DNA of 64,000 bases from Paludibacteraceae bacterium (GCA_017961765.1 JAGCWQ010000084.1:1-64000), one strand, 5' to 3'. Positions 42,423-52,605 are shown, numbered from the stretch's first letter. Notes: generated by a model not told the origin, from the sequence alone. Numbers and translations: made by a program.

Positions 42423-45400
42423 ATGAAGTTAAAACAACTGACTATAAATAATATAGCATCCATTGAGCAGGCGGAAATCCGTTTCGACGCCCATCCGTTG
42501 AAGGACGAGTCGCTTTTCCTTATATGCGGTTCCACCGGGTCTGGAAAATCGACGGTTTTGGATGCCATCTGTTTGGCTTTGTTCGGGACGACGCCTCGTA
42601 TGAGTGTGGCGGGGAACGATGCTTTTCAGCCTGTGGGGGCTTCGGAGACGGTGACATTGCAGAACCCAGCCCAGCTACTTCGCCATGGAGCGTCCCAAGC
42701 CTCGGTCTCATTGTCTTTTGTCGGGAATGACGGCGAATTGTACGAGTCGCTTTGGAGTGTCCGGGTGAAGCGGAATGGTAATTTGGATTCGGCAAAATGG
42801 TCGTTGCGGAACCTCTCCGTTGCGGGAAAGTATTGGGAGAAAAAAGGAGAGGTGGAAGAGGAGATGCAACGTATCGTTGGTGCCAAGTTTTCGGATTTCA
42901 CGAAGACGACGATGTTGGCTCAGGGTGATTTTGCCCAATTTCTGAAGAGCAAGGCGATTGATAAGGCGAACATCTTGCAGGGACTCTTTGGCGATGATAT
43001 CTATGAACGGATTGGGAAGAAGATCTTTGAGGTTCATCGAGACAAGGAACAAGAAAAGAGAGATCTCCAAAAGGAGATGGAATCGCATAAGTTGCTCTCT
43101 TCCGAGGAGATAGGCCAGCGGAAATCTATGTTGGAATCTATGAGGAAGCAGGTGGAGGATAAGACAAAGTTGAAGATGGAAATCGATGCCAAAGCCGAGT
43201 GGAAGAAGCAAAAGTCGGATATGCAGCAATCTTTCCGAAAAACGGAGGAGAAGCGAATTGGGTTGCTTGCCCGAATGGAGGGGGATGACTATCGTAACCA
43301 ATCCATCATCATTAAGCAGTGGAACGAAGCGTCTCAGGCGATAGGCTGGGTGAGGCAACGGAAGGAAAAATCCAACGCTTTGGCTTTGGCGAAGGAAAAG
43401 GAATCCTCTTTTCTGTCTCGTTTCCAAAGTATGTGTCGGGGCATGGCGGGACTGAAACGGCTGATGGAGGATAATAATCTAAAACTCAACGATATAAATG
43501 AATCGATTGCCAATTGCTCGGAGGCTGAATTGCGTATGTTCGAGCAGGCGGAGACGATTGTCGAGAAACTGAATACGGCTCAGCGGACGAAGGAAAAAGC
43601 GAAAAGTTGTTTCGCAAAAATGAAGGAGAATGAGGCCCTGCTTGCTAGTTCCCTTGCGGAGGTGGAGACCTCGGAAAAGAAATTTGCGGAGCAGAAGGCT
43701 CTGGAAGAGTCGTTGCAACAACGTGTGGACGAAGCTGGTCGTGAACTTCAGACTATTGATCCTAACGGCGACTTGTTGACCCGGCATACCTGCGTTTCTG
43801 ATCTATTGAATCGCTTGTCTTCTTTGAGGGATAAACTGGGACTTTGGCTCTCTGCACAGAAAGAGGAAGCCTCTATCCGTCAGTTGTTTACGAATGAGGA
43901 ACAAAATCGTTTGGCGTTGGAAGCGGCGAAGGGAAGGGCTGATGCCGACTTTGAGAAGGCTGATTTGGCGTTCAAGGCGGCGGCAAGGGCGGTCAATGAC
44001 ATGGCCAAGGAGTTGCGTCGTAGTTTGCGTGAGGGGGAGCCTTGTCCAGTCTGTGGACAAGTAGTCCATTCCGTCTTGTCTGACGAGCATTTCCTCTCGG
44101 TCTTGGCAGAGCCGGAGGAACGGAGAAAACAATGTGAGGAGGAGCAACGAAGGGTAGCCTCTTTGTTGGAGGCCTCCAAACAACTGACGGTGAAGTATAA
44201 GCAGGAGTGTGATCTTAAAGCCCAATCGGTGAAGTCGGCTCAGCTGGATTTTGACGGGATGAAGTCGGCCGTGATGAAATCGTATGCCCAAATGAGTTTG
44301 CCGGTGGATGAGAAGGCCTTCCTTTCCATGGCTGACCTGTCTGGCGAGATGGTGAAAATGGGAAAAATGGCGGAGATGCTGAAAGAGCGGGTAGCCGAAT
44401 TGAATCGGATTCAGGCGAAGAGGTCCGAGGCCCAAAAGGCAAAGGACGAGCAACATCTTGTTGTCGAGGCGCAAAAGAGAGTTTGCGACGAGGTGAAGAA
44501 GAAACGGGATGATTTGCAGAATGAGATTAAAAACAGCAAAGAGTTGCATGCCCGTGAGGTAGAGGAGGAGCGTGCGGTGCTGGCTCAGTTGGATGCTATG
44601 CTGGTTGTGGAGGATTGGCGTAGGCAATATGAGGAAAATTGTCCCTCCCTCGTGGCTCAAGTGCAGGAAAGATCAAAAAAATATGCCGATTGGAGGGAGA
44701 CGCAAAAAACGCTCATGACGGAAATGGAGGCAAGTCGCAAGGATTGGGATTTCCTCGAATCTACTCGGCAGACGATAGTGGATCGGACGGCGTGGGCTAT
44801 CCCAACGGTGGAGCCTCAATTGATGGCGAACCTTCCTAAGGCATCCGCCCTTTTGCAGAGCGAAATCTCGGAGTGGAAGCAGGAGATGGCTGGATTGGAG
44901 CAGAACATCCGTGAGCTATCGCAACATTTGGAGTCCTTCTTTGTGGAGCATGGTGATTTGGACGAATCACGTCTCTCCTTTTTGTCGGCCACCTACAATT
45001 CCGAATCTGTCTCAACGATGGTAGCCGAGCATGAAAAGACGGAAAACGAGTATGCTACTATTTGTGGAGAATGCAATTCGTTGAAAAACAGAATGCTTGA
45101 ATTGGATAGCCATTCGCCTCTTTTTTCTGAACAAGAGAAAGATTGGCTGGAGGTCGATTTTAGAAATCAATCTTCCCTTTTGGGTCAGGAACTATCCTCT
45201 TGCAACCAGATGATTGGAAGCATTACGAAAGAGTTGGAGAGCGATGCGGAGACTCGGAAGCAAGTGGGGGTGTTGAGCCAAAAGATAGAGGTGGTAGCAA
45301 GAGAGGCGGAACGCTGGTTCCGTTTGAATGAAAAGTTGGGCGATAGTACCGGTAGCAAGTTCAAGCGATTGGCCCTTCGTCTGGTTTTCGATAGCCTTTT

Positions 45401-45818
45401 GCAGAACGCCAACCGCTATTTGCGAAGCTTTGACGACAATTTCGAGTTGGCCAAGCAGGAGGGGTTCGTCATAGAGGTGAAGGACTATCGGAGCAACCGC
45501 AACCTATCCAGTTCGAGTCTTTCGGGTGGACAACAATTTATGGTTTCGCTAGCCTTGGCTCTGGGCTTGGCGGATATGGCGGAGAGTTCCCGTTTTGCTT
45601 CGGATACGATATTCATTGATGAGGGCTTCGGAACTTTAAGCGAGGATTACCTTGCCAATGTGATGGATTGTTTGGAAAAATTGCACCAGACGACAGGCAA
45701 GCGGGTCGGAATCATCAGCCATGTGGAACGATTACGTGAGCGTATTGCTACGCAGATTGTCGTGGAGGGCGGAAGCACTTCTGTTCCGAGCCGGGTGAAG
45801 GTGGTTTGCATGGAGTGA
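42423..45818 (+). CDS. sbcC: SbcC (Rad50-type) ATPase subunit
   Basis: SMC-like ATPase partner of SbcD. 1131 residues: N-terminal Walker A GSTGSGKST (residues 36-44), Q-loop region MLAQGDFAQFLKSK, long coiled coil (about 190-530), zinc hook CPVC at about 541-544, second coiled coil (about 560-960), then the ABC signature SSLSGGQQFMVSLALALG (near 1030), Walker B IFIDEGFG (near 1063) and GIISHVERLRERI. All elements required for activity are present. E. coli SbcC is 1048, so this one is slightly longer through its coils. A terminator overlaps the stop codon. Confidence 0.96.
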   Translation: MKLKQLTINNIASIEQAEIRFDAHPLKDESLFLICGSTGSGKSTVLDAICLALFGTTPRMSVAGNDAFQPVGASETVTLQNPAQLLRHGASQASVSLSFVGNDGELYESLWSVRVKRNGNLDSAKWSLRNLSVAGKYWEKKGEVEEEMQRIVGAKFSDFTKTTMLAQGDFAQFLKSKAIDKANILQGLFGDDIYERIGKKIFEVHRDKEQEKRDLQKEMESHKLLSSEEIGQRKSMLESMRKQVEDKTKLKMEIDAKAEWKKQKSDMQQSFRKTEEKRIGLLARMEGDDYRNQSIIIKQWNEASQAIGWVRQRKEKSNALALAKEKESSFLSRFQSMCRGMAGLKRLMEDNNLKLNDINESIANCSEAELRMFEQAETIVEKLNTAQRTKEKAKSCFAKMKENEALLASSLAEVETSEKKFAEQKALEESLQQRVDEAGRELQTIDPNGDLLTRHTCVSDLLNRLSSLRDKLGLWLSAQKEEASIRQLFTNEEQNRLALEAAKGRADADFEKADLAFKAAARAVNDMAKELRRSLREGEPCPVCGQVVHSVLSDEHFLSVLAEPEERRKQCEEEQRRVASLLEASKQLTVKYKQECDLKAQSVKSAQLDFDGMKSAVMKSYAQMSLPVDEKAFLSMADLSGEMVKMGKMAEMLKERVAELNRIQAKRSEAQKAKDEQHLVVEAQKRVCDEVKKKRDDLQNEIKNSKELHAREVEEERAVLAQLDAMLVVEDWRRQYEENCPSLVAQVQERSKKYADWRETQKTLMTEMEASRKDWDFLESTRQTIVDRTAWAIPTVEPQLMANLPKASALLQSEISEWKQEMAGLEQNIRELSQHLESFFVEHGDLDESRLSFLSATYNSESVSTMVAEHEKTENEYATICGECNSLKNRMLELDSHSPLFSEQEKDWLEVDFRNQSSLLGQELSSCNQMIGSITKELESDAETRKQVGVLSQKIEVVAREAERWFRLNEKLGDSTGSKFKRLALRLVFDSLLQNANRYLRSFDDNFELAKQEGFVIEVKDYRSNRNLSSSSLSGGQQFMVSLALALGLADMAESSRFASDTIFIDEGFGTLSEDYLANVMDCLEKLHQTTGKRVGIISHVERLRERIATQIVVEGGSTSVPSRVKVVCME

Positions 45819-45846
45819 CGTCGGATGGCGATGTCGCTCTCTTTTT
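45813..45846 (+). terminator. Terminator of sbcDC
   Basis: An 11 bp stem with two G-U pairs (GAGTGACGTCG / CGATGTCGCTC, loop GATGG), overlapping the sbcC stop codon and followed by TCTTTTT. Confidence 0.75.
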
Positions 45847-45953
45847 CAGCCTGTTTGACAGATTGTTAAAAAATTATTCTTCTTTGGAAAATGTTGCAAA
45901 TTTTGATTAAAATGCTTAATTTTAGATAGCTTAACATTTAAATAAATAAGATT

Positions 45954-48011
45954 ATGAAAAAACGAATACTATTAACAATTTTATTGGCGGGAAGCCCTTC
46001 CTTATTGCATTTGAGTAGGGCTATGGATCAGAAAAATATTGATACGCCTAATTTGGATTTCTCCTTAGGGGAATATGGATGGACTTATCAAACGGGGTGG
46101 TACACGGCGAAGTTGAAGGGTAGTCCTAACGACTATGTCTATATTTGGGATAAGCAATCTCACGGTGAGACTCGCTCTATTGCAAGGGCGGATATATCTG
46201 GTATCCTTAATAACAAGACTTATGCTTTCCCAGCCGAAGACCTATCTCGTTTTTGGCGATATGACTCACCGCAGGCGAAGGATAAGAAGTTCTCTTTTAT
46301 ACCGCTTTCTGTCATACCTCAGGAAAATAGGGCTGCTGTCATGCGAATCGGGTGTCCTGATATTTGGAGTTCTCCGGGAAATAGTGCGATGAAGTATAAA
46401 ATGCATGTCACGTTTGGAGGTGATGCTACGGTGAATTCGGATGGCGATTCTTTGTATGTTCCATTGATAGATTTTGATTCGCGTTCCACTGGGGAATGTT
46501 TCTCCACAGGAGCTGAGGCGTATGCTATTGGTAATTACGAGCGTGCGGCGGAAGTGTGGCAAAACCCTTATTTTCAAGGGAGTTCTGCTTGTCCGTGGGC
46601 AGGGGCGGAGCGAATGTACTACGACTTCAAAGTGACGGAAAATACAACATTGTTGATTTATCGTTTCTTGGCTATATTGAATTCGCCGGAGTCTGCGATG
46701 AACCATTCGGAGAATGGTCATCCAGAGATGGTCGTGAATATCTTGGTCAAAGATGAGACAGGGGAGTGGAATCCTATTCCTTGCTCGGAGCATCATGTGA
46801 TGGCAAGTATAGATCCAGAACTGAACTATCCGGGCGTGCAGCCGATGTTCCCTAATATTCCATACTCAGAAGGCAAAAATGTCACTTTGTTCAAGACGGA
46901 AGGGTATGGCGTTGGCGAAAATACGGGAGTGTATATCTCTGAAACTTGTAATGCCGCCTCGTCTCATGCGGGTTCTCATACGGTAGCTACCAATACTACG
47001 GGAACACTTAATTCGAATTGCTTCTTGAATTATGCTACGTTACATAGCTATTCTGCCAAAAGTGTATTTACGGCTCGTTACCATTATTCAGGTTGGCGGA
47101 CACGCTTTGCGGATTTGAGGAATTATATAGGAAAAACTGTCCGTGTGGAGATCTTGAACCATGATTGTTTGATGAATGATTCTCATTCTGCCACTGTGAT
47201 CGCGGGTGGTCATTCCTCCTATGGTTATTTCCAAGCGGAGACTCGAAAATTGGAGATAGAGGCTCCTTTTTGTTATAGGGAGGAAGTGAATGAGGGTGAT
47301 TTTGTGGAGTTGAAGGCACCTTTAGGCTTCCCTTTGATTCCAGGTACCTATAATTGGAAACGTCCGAGTGGACAACCGATAGAGGTGGATCCTGACAGAC
47401 CTTATTTGGCATACGTACAAAGGTCTTCCATTGTGGAGGGCGAACGTGTCACCTGTACGATTAATACGGATTCAACCGATACGCGGGGGTGCAGTAGTTT
47501 GGTGTTGGAAACCTCTCTGGAGACGATCAATGCAGTCCCAAGTTTTGAAAAAGGGAGGGGCAGCGGCAATCTTGTCTATTTCCACAACACGTCGGAGGTG
47601 GTCTCTGGTAAGGATAGCATTACTTCTTGTCGATGGACCTTCCCTGATGGGGTTTGTTTCGACGAACCTGATGTCGCTTATGCTTGGGAAAACACAGCCG
47701 ATACTATCGTTAAATTAACGGTATTTACTTCAGGAGGTTGCTCCTTTACAAAAGAGTTTCCTGTTTATCTCCCAAGCTCGGAATATACTTCCTTGTTAGA
47801 GTCGGAGAGCGTGGATGGTTTTGACAATCTGAGGGTTGTGTTAGGAAAACGCATGCTTATCGTGGAGGCGATGGTGAAGATTCCGCTTGTGGTTCGTGCC
47901 TTGAATGGCGGTGTTGTGGCCTCTAAGCAGTTGGATGCGGGCGAACGGATGATGATGGAACTTCCAGCAGGAGTCTATCTGTTGAACGATAAGAAAATCC
48001 TGATCAAATAA
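45954..48011 (+). CDS. Secreted PKD-containing surface protein with T9SS-type tail
   Basis: 685 residues with signal peptide (RILLTILLAGSPSLLHLSRA). The large N-terminal part (about 25-430) is a beta-rich region of unknown fold containing NSCxxSxxS-like and aromatic-rich strands and many cysteines (for example CPDIWSSPG, CSEHHVMAS, CNAASSHAG). Residues about 545-620 look like a PKD domain (LVYFHNTSEVVSGKDSITSC, then YAWENTADTIVKLTVFTSGG). The C-terminus ends ELPAGVYLLNDKKILIK, matching type A T9SS sorting domains and recalling the GH53 and beta-helix proteins of this window. I infer an extracellular adhesin or binding protein attached at the surface. Strong terminator follows. Confidence 0.78.
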   Translation: MKKRILLTILLAGSPSLLHLSRAMDQKNIDTPNLDFSLGEYGWTYQTGWYTAKLKGSPNDYVYIWDKQSHGETRSIARADISGILNNKTYAFPAEDLSRFWRYDSPQAKDKKFSFIPLSVIPQENRAAVMRIGCPDIWSSPGNSAMKYKMHVTFGGDATVNSDGDSLYVPLIDFDSRSTGECFSTGAEAYAIGNYERAAEVWQNPYFQGSSACPWAGAERMYYDFKVTENTTLLIYRFLAILNSPESAMNHSENGHPEMVVNILVKDETGEWNPIPCSEHHVMASIDPELNYPGVQPMFPNIPYSEGKNVTLFKTEGYGVGENTGVYISETCNAASSHAGSHTVATNTTGTLNSNCFLNYATLHSYSAKSVFTARYHYSGWRTRFADLRNYIGKTVRVEILNHDCLMNDSHSATVIAGGHSSYGYFQAETRKLEIEAPFCYREEVNEGDFVELKAPLGFPLIPGTYNWKRPSGQPIEVDPDRPYLAYVQRSSIVEGERVTCTINTDSTDTRGCSSLVLETSLETINAVPSFEKGRGSGNLVYFHNTSEVVSGKDSITSCRWTFPDGVCFDEPDVAYAWENTADTIVKLTVFTSGGCSFTKEFPVYLPSSEYTSLLESESVDGFDNLRVVLGKRMLIVEAMVKIPLVVRALNGGVVASKQLDAGERMMMELPAGVYLLNDKKILIK

Positions 48012-48034
48012 CTTGATAGAGAATATTTTACTGT

Positions 48035-48087
48035 AAAATCACCTTTGTCGATGCGGCATGGTCCAAGTCGGTGGAGGTGATTTTTTT
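48035..48087 (+). terminator. Terminator of the PKD surface protein gene
   Basis: A 10 bp stem (AAAATCACCT / AGGTGATTTT) with a 30-nt loop, followed by further T residues. Confidence 0.75.
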
Positions 48088-48188
48088 GATGATTATTCCT
48101 TTGGTTGGCATGGCTGAATGAGTAGCTTTATCCATCGTAGTTGTATATAAATCTTAACTAAAACAGAGAATTTTGATTTTTAATTAGT

Positions 48189-48196
48189 TATATTTG
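48189..48196 (+). promoter_or_regulatory. -7 element for the two-helix membrane protein gene
   Basis: TATATTTG, exact TAnnTTTG, 17 bp before the ATG. The nearest TTTG (48172-48175) is only 13 bp away. Confidence 0.45.
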
Positions 48197-48213
48197 TCCT
48201 AGTCCAATTATTT

Positions 48214-48810
48214 ATGAAAATGCTAGATTTGAAGTTGTTAAATAAAAAGATGTGGGGATACGTTGTGGGCGAATCGATAATAGGAGTTCCTTTGCTCTTC
48301 TTTAGCTTTTTTGTCGTTCTACCCTCACTTTATGTTAGGTATGGGTTGGAGACGCCCTTCTTTATTTCTTTGCTTATGATGTTTATTCTGAACTATTCTT
48401 ATATATCTGAGATGATCCAGTTTGGGGTTGTTTTTTGGAAATTTAGGAATAGTAGTCTTCTCATAGAGGATAAGAAAGTCACTTTTAAGAAAGATGGTTT
48501 TTGCCGGGAGTTTTTTAAATCCGATATTGAAAGAATTGAGATATATGAAAGTAGTATATATTTTTCTTTCTTAGGAAGTCTGTTTAAGATTTATTTGAAA
48601 GGAGATGAGGAGTGTGTTTATGTTTATGATGCGTATAGCTCGGATTATGATTTGATAAGTGCACTATGTGATGATGTGGCGGAGTGGGTTCCCGTAGATC
48701 CGAAGTCCTATTCTGATTATGATTCGTCAGGAGGTTCGTGTAGAGAAGAAATAGAGGTGGTGCAAGAAAAATCAATTTTGCCATTTGTTATCCCTTATCT
48801 GAATGATTAA
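48214..48810 (+). CDS. Two-helix membrane protein with a PH-like domain, unknown
   Basis: 198 residues. Two close hydrophobic helices (about 22-42 and 48-72: GVPLLFFSFFVVLPSLYV, FISLLMMFILNYSYIS) form an N-terminal hairpin. They are followed by a beta-rich domain with SSLLIEDKKVTFKKDG, SDIERIEIYESSIYFSF and FKIYLKGDEECVYVYDA, resembling bacterial PH-like (bPH) domains that follow paired TM helices in many membrane proteins. The C-terminal tail is acidic/Ser-rich. No recognised function. A+T-rich relative to sbcC. It is followed 63 bp later by another unknown gene in the same direction. Confidence 0.7.
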   Translation: MKMLDLKLLNKKMWGYVVGESIIGVPLLFFSFFVVLPSLYVRYGLETPFFISLLMMFILNYSYISEMIQFGVVFWKFRNSSLLIEDKKVTFKKDGFCREFFKSDIERIEIYESSIYFSFLGSLFKIYLKGDEECVYVYDAYSSDYDLISALCDDVAEWVPVDPKSYSDYDSSGGSCREEIEVVQEKSILPFVIPYLND

Positions 48811-48873
48811 GCATTTTTCTCTCAATAACTTACATTTCGTTGAATTACTATTGGAAGGAATAATCAAGGAAAG

Positions 48874-49404
48874 ATGTTAAAACTGCAAATGAACAAATAC
48901 AAAATACCGTTTCTATTGTTTGGAGCTTTATTTTCTCAGTTGATGTCGCAAACAGCAACAGCAGATCATACTAAGAAGAGGCTAAGCGTAGATAATATGC
49001 AGTTGCTTCTCCATGATTCTGTTGGGTTTTCCCATGTCCCTAGAATATTGGGCGATTGCTACTATTCGAAAACCTGTGGGGAAGTTGTTCAGGACTTGTC
49101 GGGGATCAATGGGGAAGTTGTTAAGGACATAACTATAGAAAATTACGGATTGCAATATATCCCGTTGGCGCTTATTTATACAAAATCTGCAAAGTCTGGA
49201 TATCTTTATGTTAATAGTGTGATTTCTGATAGCTTAAAAGAAACGGGTTCTGTCTGTGATAGTGTTAGATATTTTGTAAATGATATAGAAATAGCGAATT
49301 GTAAGTCTGTCGTCAAGTTTCTAAAAATGAGAAGAAAGAGTGTCAAAAAAGTAACACTAAGTAATCAGGAGGATTTCTTGAGAGTTGACGTCTATTCCAA
49401 ATAG
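48874..49404 (+). CDS. Small secreted protein, unknown
   Basis: 176 residues from the ATG at 48874; the ATG at 48889 (MNKYKIPFLLFG) is an equally good start. Signal peptide ending LMSQTATA. The mature part has mixed alpha/beta character with KKVTLSNQEDFLRVDVYSK at the C-terminus; a middle LSGINGEVVKDITIENYG segment and the ending SVKKVTLSNQ... VDVYSK recall the plug-like or TonB-type beta folds, but not convincingly. Paired with the preceding membrane protein gene (63 bp). Convergent with the beta-helix protein gene. No family recognised. Confidence 0.68.
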   Translation: MLKLQMNKYKIPFLLFGALFSQLMSQTATADHTKKRLSVDNMQLLLHDSVGFSHVPRILGDCYYSKTCGEVVQDLSGINGEVVKDITIENYGLQYIPLALIYTKSAKSGYLYVNSVISDSLKETGSVCDSVRYFVNDIEIANCKSVVKFLKMRRKSVKKVTLSNQEDFLRVDVYSK

Positions 49405-49692
49405 AGGCGAATGGCTTCTCCTATGAAGAATTTGAATGATAAGAGGATGAGGTAAGAAAACTATTATAGATTTTGTATCGATGGTATATCCCAACCTTTG
49501 TTTTATTTGAAAATTGAGTAGAGTCAGACAGAAGCAGGTGGGCAAGTCTGCGTTTTTAGGCAGTGGCTTTGTTTTTTCTCCTTCTATTGCCATACGGAAA
49601 GAGGGCATATCATTTTGATACACCCTCTCTTGTGAAAAATTGTTATCGTCTTATAAAGACAAATAAAGTCTTGTTATTTCCTAGATGAAATC

Positions 49693-52587
49693 TTATTTGT
49701 TTTCAGTCTTAACAACACGTTTGTTACCCACAATATATACGCCCTTCTTCAATCCGTCAAGGGCTGATGAGCGATTAACTTGTTTTTTCAAGCGGATGCC
49801 AAGAATATCGAATACATCTACAAGTTCGTCGTCATTGTTTAGTGTCTTAACGCCTGTTTGTTCGGCATCGGGAACGACAACCTTGCCAAGACTCTTTTCT
49901 GAATCAGGACAGTTGTCTCTTTCTGCTTGTACAAATACTTCATATTCACCAGCAGGCACATCATGGAAAAGAACATAACCAGAAGAGAAAGAAGTCGTTA
50001 TTGATTTTTCGAATGTGGCATTTTTTACTGTAAACTTCAGTTCTTCACTAATTCCTGTATGACGAATCTGAATCTTTCCTAATTCCTCTCCAGGTTGGCG
50101 GAAACCACTGGCGGTAGCTTCCAAGCCAGAAAGGTCAATTGACTTATAGTCTTTGATTTCGAACTCAAGTGTATCGTTCATGTTGCATTGTGTTGTCACA
50201 ACCCAATATTTACCTGGTATCAGCAAAGTACATTCAAGGAAAATCTTGTCGTAATGGCCATTTTCCTCAGTCGTTTCATCGGTGTAGTACATTTGATCGT
50301 AGACACCATTCTTCTTTTTCGATGCGTAGTGATAACCGTACTTTCCATGAGCTTCTCCATTAACGACATGGTAGATGGTGACTTGGTCTTCGTCTATGTA
50401 GTTGAGAATAGGCAAGAAAATTGAGCCGTAACCTGTTTCGCAATTGGCGCCTTTGACAATCATATTGTCTTCATCCATCATCAATTTTTTAATTGAAGGG
50501 ATATTAATTTTGCCTAACGATTTTTTAGGGCTTGGGCAATCTGCGTTTACGACATTAACAAACACTTCGTAATTGCCACTAGGCAAATCCATGAATGAAA
50601 GATTTCCTTTAACTTTGGTTGTCGTTTCTGTTTGCTCAATGCCAATTCCCTTTATAGAAAACTCCAAATTGAGGCCAGATTCGTTGCCGGCAAAATCAAC
50701 AAAAATCCATCCGTCAGGTTCTGCATAACACTCGGGGAGTTTAACATCGAGTTCTGTTGTCAATTTTGAAAGGTCTGGCTCCTCTATTGTCGTCAATTGG
50801 AATGGGAAAGCAGTCTTTATCGCATATTCCTCATTTATTGCTTCGAATTCATAGTTTCCCCCGTTTAATCCATAGAATTCAAACAAGGCAATGTCATTAT
50901 TAATGGTGGCAGGTTGCTCAATCTTACCATTAAGAGTAGCCACACACTCATCGGTCCACCCCGTCACCCGTATGCTGACCTTTGAATTAGGTGTGCTACA
51001 AGTGTTGTCTATAACATCACCTTCTGCCTCAAGTTCAGGAATTTCTTGAGCACATACAGGTTTGCTTAGACAGCTTGTATGATTGTCGTAAGTTGCTGTT
51101 GCAATGAAGCATGTGTAATCATACTTTAAATCTTTTTCCGAAATTTCTGCTTCAAATGTTAAGTCGTCTTTTGTGTTAACTTTGGTTAGATATTGAACGG
51201 CAGAGGCTTGTGATCCATTGCTTAGAAAAAGTTCTATTTGAGCTCCCGTATTTGCTGTTCCTTTTATTTTGTATTTGCCGTTTTGGACTACTACGCTTGA
51301 AATTGTAGGTGCGGTAATGTCACATTTTATAGGATTAACATTCTTATTTGTAGGTGTGAAGAATAAGTTTTGGGAGAGTAATCCTGCTTTTGAAAGATAA
51401 ACAGCACAGAAGGGATTGCCATTTGAATTGAAATCAAATGTGTTTTTTTCAATTACATAATCACTAAAATCCTTATCGGTGAATTGTATGCAGTATTGCG
51501 AACTAATAGGGGAAAATGAGCAGTTTGATATTTTTGAGATTTTGCCTTCGCTTATAACTGTCCCCATAAAAGTGCAACTATCTACTGCTGTAATTGTACT
51601 TTTTAGTATTGCATATTGTGAATCTTCATCTTCGGAAGGTGTGAAAGTAAATGTGCATAAATCAACGAGTTCGCTTGCTACGGAAGAAAGTCCAGCCCAA
51701 CAATTGCTCATTTTGCAAGAATTTACATTTTGAACGTTAGTGCCATATAATGCGCTTTCATAACCCTCAAAAGTACAATTGTATATGGAACCGATAGAAT
51801 ATGCAGATATTGCATTTAGTAGCTTTGTTTCGTCGGAGAATGTACAATTTGAAATGCTTTCAATACTAGCGCCATTCCCTCCTGTCGTGGATAACGCTGA
51901 ATTAGTAAATGTGCAGTTTTCTATTGATTCACATGCTAAAGCTGGATTGCATCCAACTAATCCATTTGCAAAAGACGTTTCTTCTATTTTTTTTATAGGA
52001 CCTTCTGCAATAATTATCCTCTTTGTTATGCGTGTTTGATCAGCTCCTTTCGTATACCAAAATTTACAGTTGCTAATCAGATCACAAGAGGACTCTTTTC
52101 CTATAATCAATCCGACATTGTCAAAATTGCAGTTCTTTATATACTTGCAATGGCAACTATTGTTGTCGGAAGATAGCCCTCTTAGGTAGATACTACAACC
52201 GTTCTTGCCTTCTTCGCCTTCTTCGTTAATAAGATTCATATTTTCCATCGAAAAAGAAGCAATATTTGAGAAGAATATGGAGGGGACGGTTAGTTTCACA
52301 TCTTTATTTCCTACCAAATTCAATTCGTCAATATTTTCAAGTTTGATGTTTGTTTGATCGCCTGCCTCGATAACTCCACTAGTTGCGAATTCAATAGTCC
52401 AACTGCCTCCAGTTTCTTTTATCTTTTTAACGGCATCTAAGAAGGAACCAGAATTTCCTTCAGCTCCTGTTTCATTAGGATTGGTTGTGTTTACTGTAAA
52501 TGTATTAATTGCCTGTGTGCTGACGGCAACTAACAACATCATAAACAAAGAGACAAGTCTCTTTCTTGAGATAGCAAAATAATGCAT
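49693..52587 (-). CDS. Large secreted beta-helix protein with T9SS-type tail
   Basis: 964 residues. Signal peptide (LVSLFMMLLVAVSTQA). Residues about 26-420 form a right-handed parallel beta-helix: FTVNTTNPNETGAEG at the start and many repeats of the form SxxNCxFxx (KYIKNCNFDN, LISNCKFWY, SISNCTFSDE, SIYNCTFEGY, KISNCSFSP), resembling CSLREA/pectate-lyase-like helices. A central part (about 440-560) has Ig-like beta sandwiches, then two to three copies of a module ending in PGEYEVFVxAExDNCP (SGNYEVFVNVVNADCPSPKK and AGEYEVFVQAERDNCPDSEK), each with SLGKxxxP. The tail VDVFDILGIRLKK...GVYIVGNKRVVK is a type A T9SS sorting domain. A probable surface adhesin or polysaccharide-binding protein; catalytic residues are not evident. 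Confidence 0.82.
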   Translation of the reverse strand: MHYFAISRKRLVSLFMMLLVAVSTQAINTFTVNTTNPNETGAEGNSGSFLDAVKKIKETGGSWTIEFATSGVIEAGDQTNIKLENIDELNLVGNKDVKLTVPSIFFSNIASFSMENMNLINEEGEEGKNGCSIYLRGLSSDNNSCHCKYIKNCNFDNVGLIIGKESSCDLISNCKFWYTKGADQTRITKRIIIAEGPIKKIEETSFANGLVGCNPALACESIENCTFTNSALSTTGGNGASIESISNCTFSDETKLLNAISAYSIGSIYNCTFEGYESALYGTNVQNVNSCKMSNCWAGLSSVASELVDLCTFTFTPSEDEDSQYAILKSTITAVDSCTFMGTVISEGKISKISNCSFSPISSQYCIQFTDKDFSDYVIEKNTFDFNSNGNPFCAVYLSKAGLLSQNLFFTPTNKNVNPIKCDITAPTISSVVVQNGKYKIKGTANTGAQIELFLSNGSQASAVQYLTKVNTKDDLTFEAEISEKDLKYDYTCFIATATYDNHTSCLSKPVCAQEIPELEAEGDVIDNTCSTPNSKVSIRVTGWTDECVATLNGKIEQPATINNDIALFEFYGLNGGNYEFEAINEEYAIKTAFPFQLTTIEEPDLSKLTTELDVKLPECYAEPDGWIFVDFAGNESGLNLEFSIKGIGIEQTETTTKVKGNLSFMDLPSGNYEVFVNVVNADCPSPKKSLGKINIPSIKKLMMDEDNMIVKGANCETGYGSIFLPILNYIDEDQVTIYHVVNGEAHGKYGYHYASKKKNGVYDQMYYTDETTEENGHYDKIFLECTLLIPGKYWVVTTQCNMNDTLEFEIKDYKSIDLSGLEATASGFRQPGEELGKIQIRHTGISEELKFTVKNATFEKSITTSFSSGYVLFHDVPAGEYEVFVQAERDNCPDSEKSLGKVVVPDAEQTGVKTLNNDDELVDVFDILGIRLKKQVNRSSALDGLKKGVYIVGNKRVVKTENK

Positions 52588-52605
52588 AATAAATAAATTT
52601 GTTAA

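Noticed and set aside
49600..49628. Hairpin AGAGGG...CCCTCT between the small secreted gene and the beta-helix gene
   Set aside because: Stem with a 2x2 internal loop and no T-run on either strand, so not called as a terminator.
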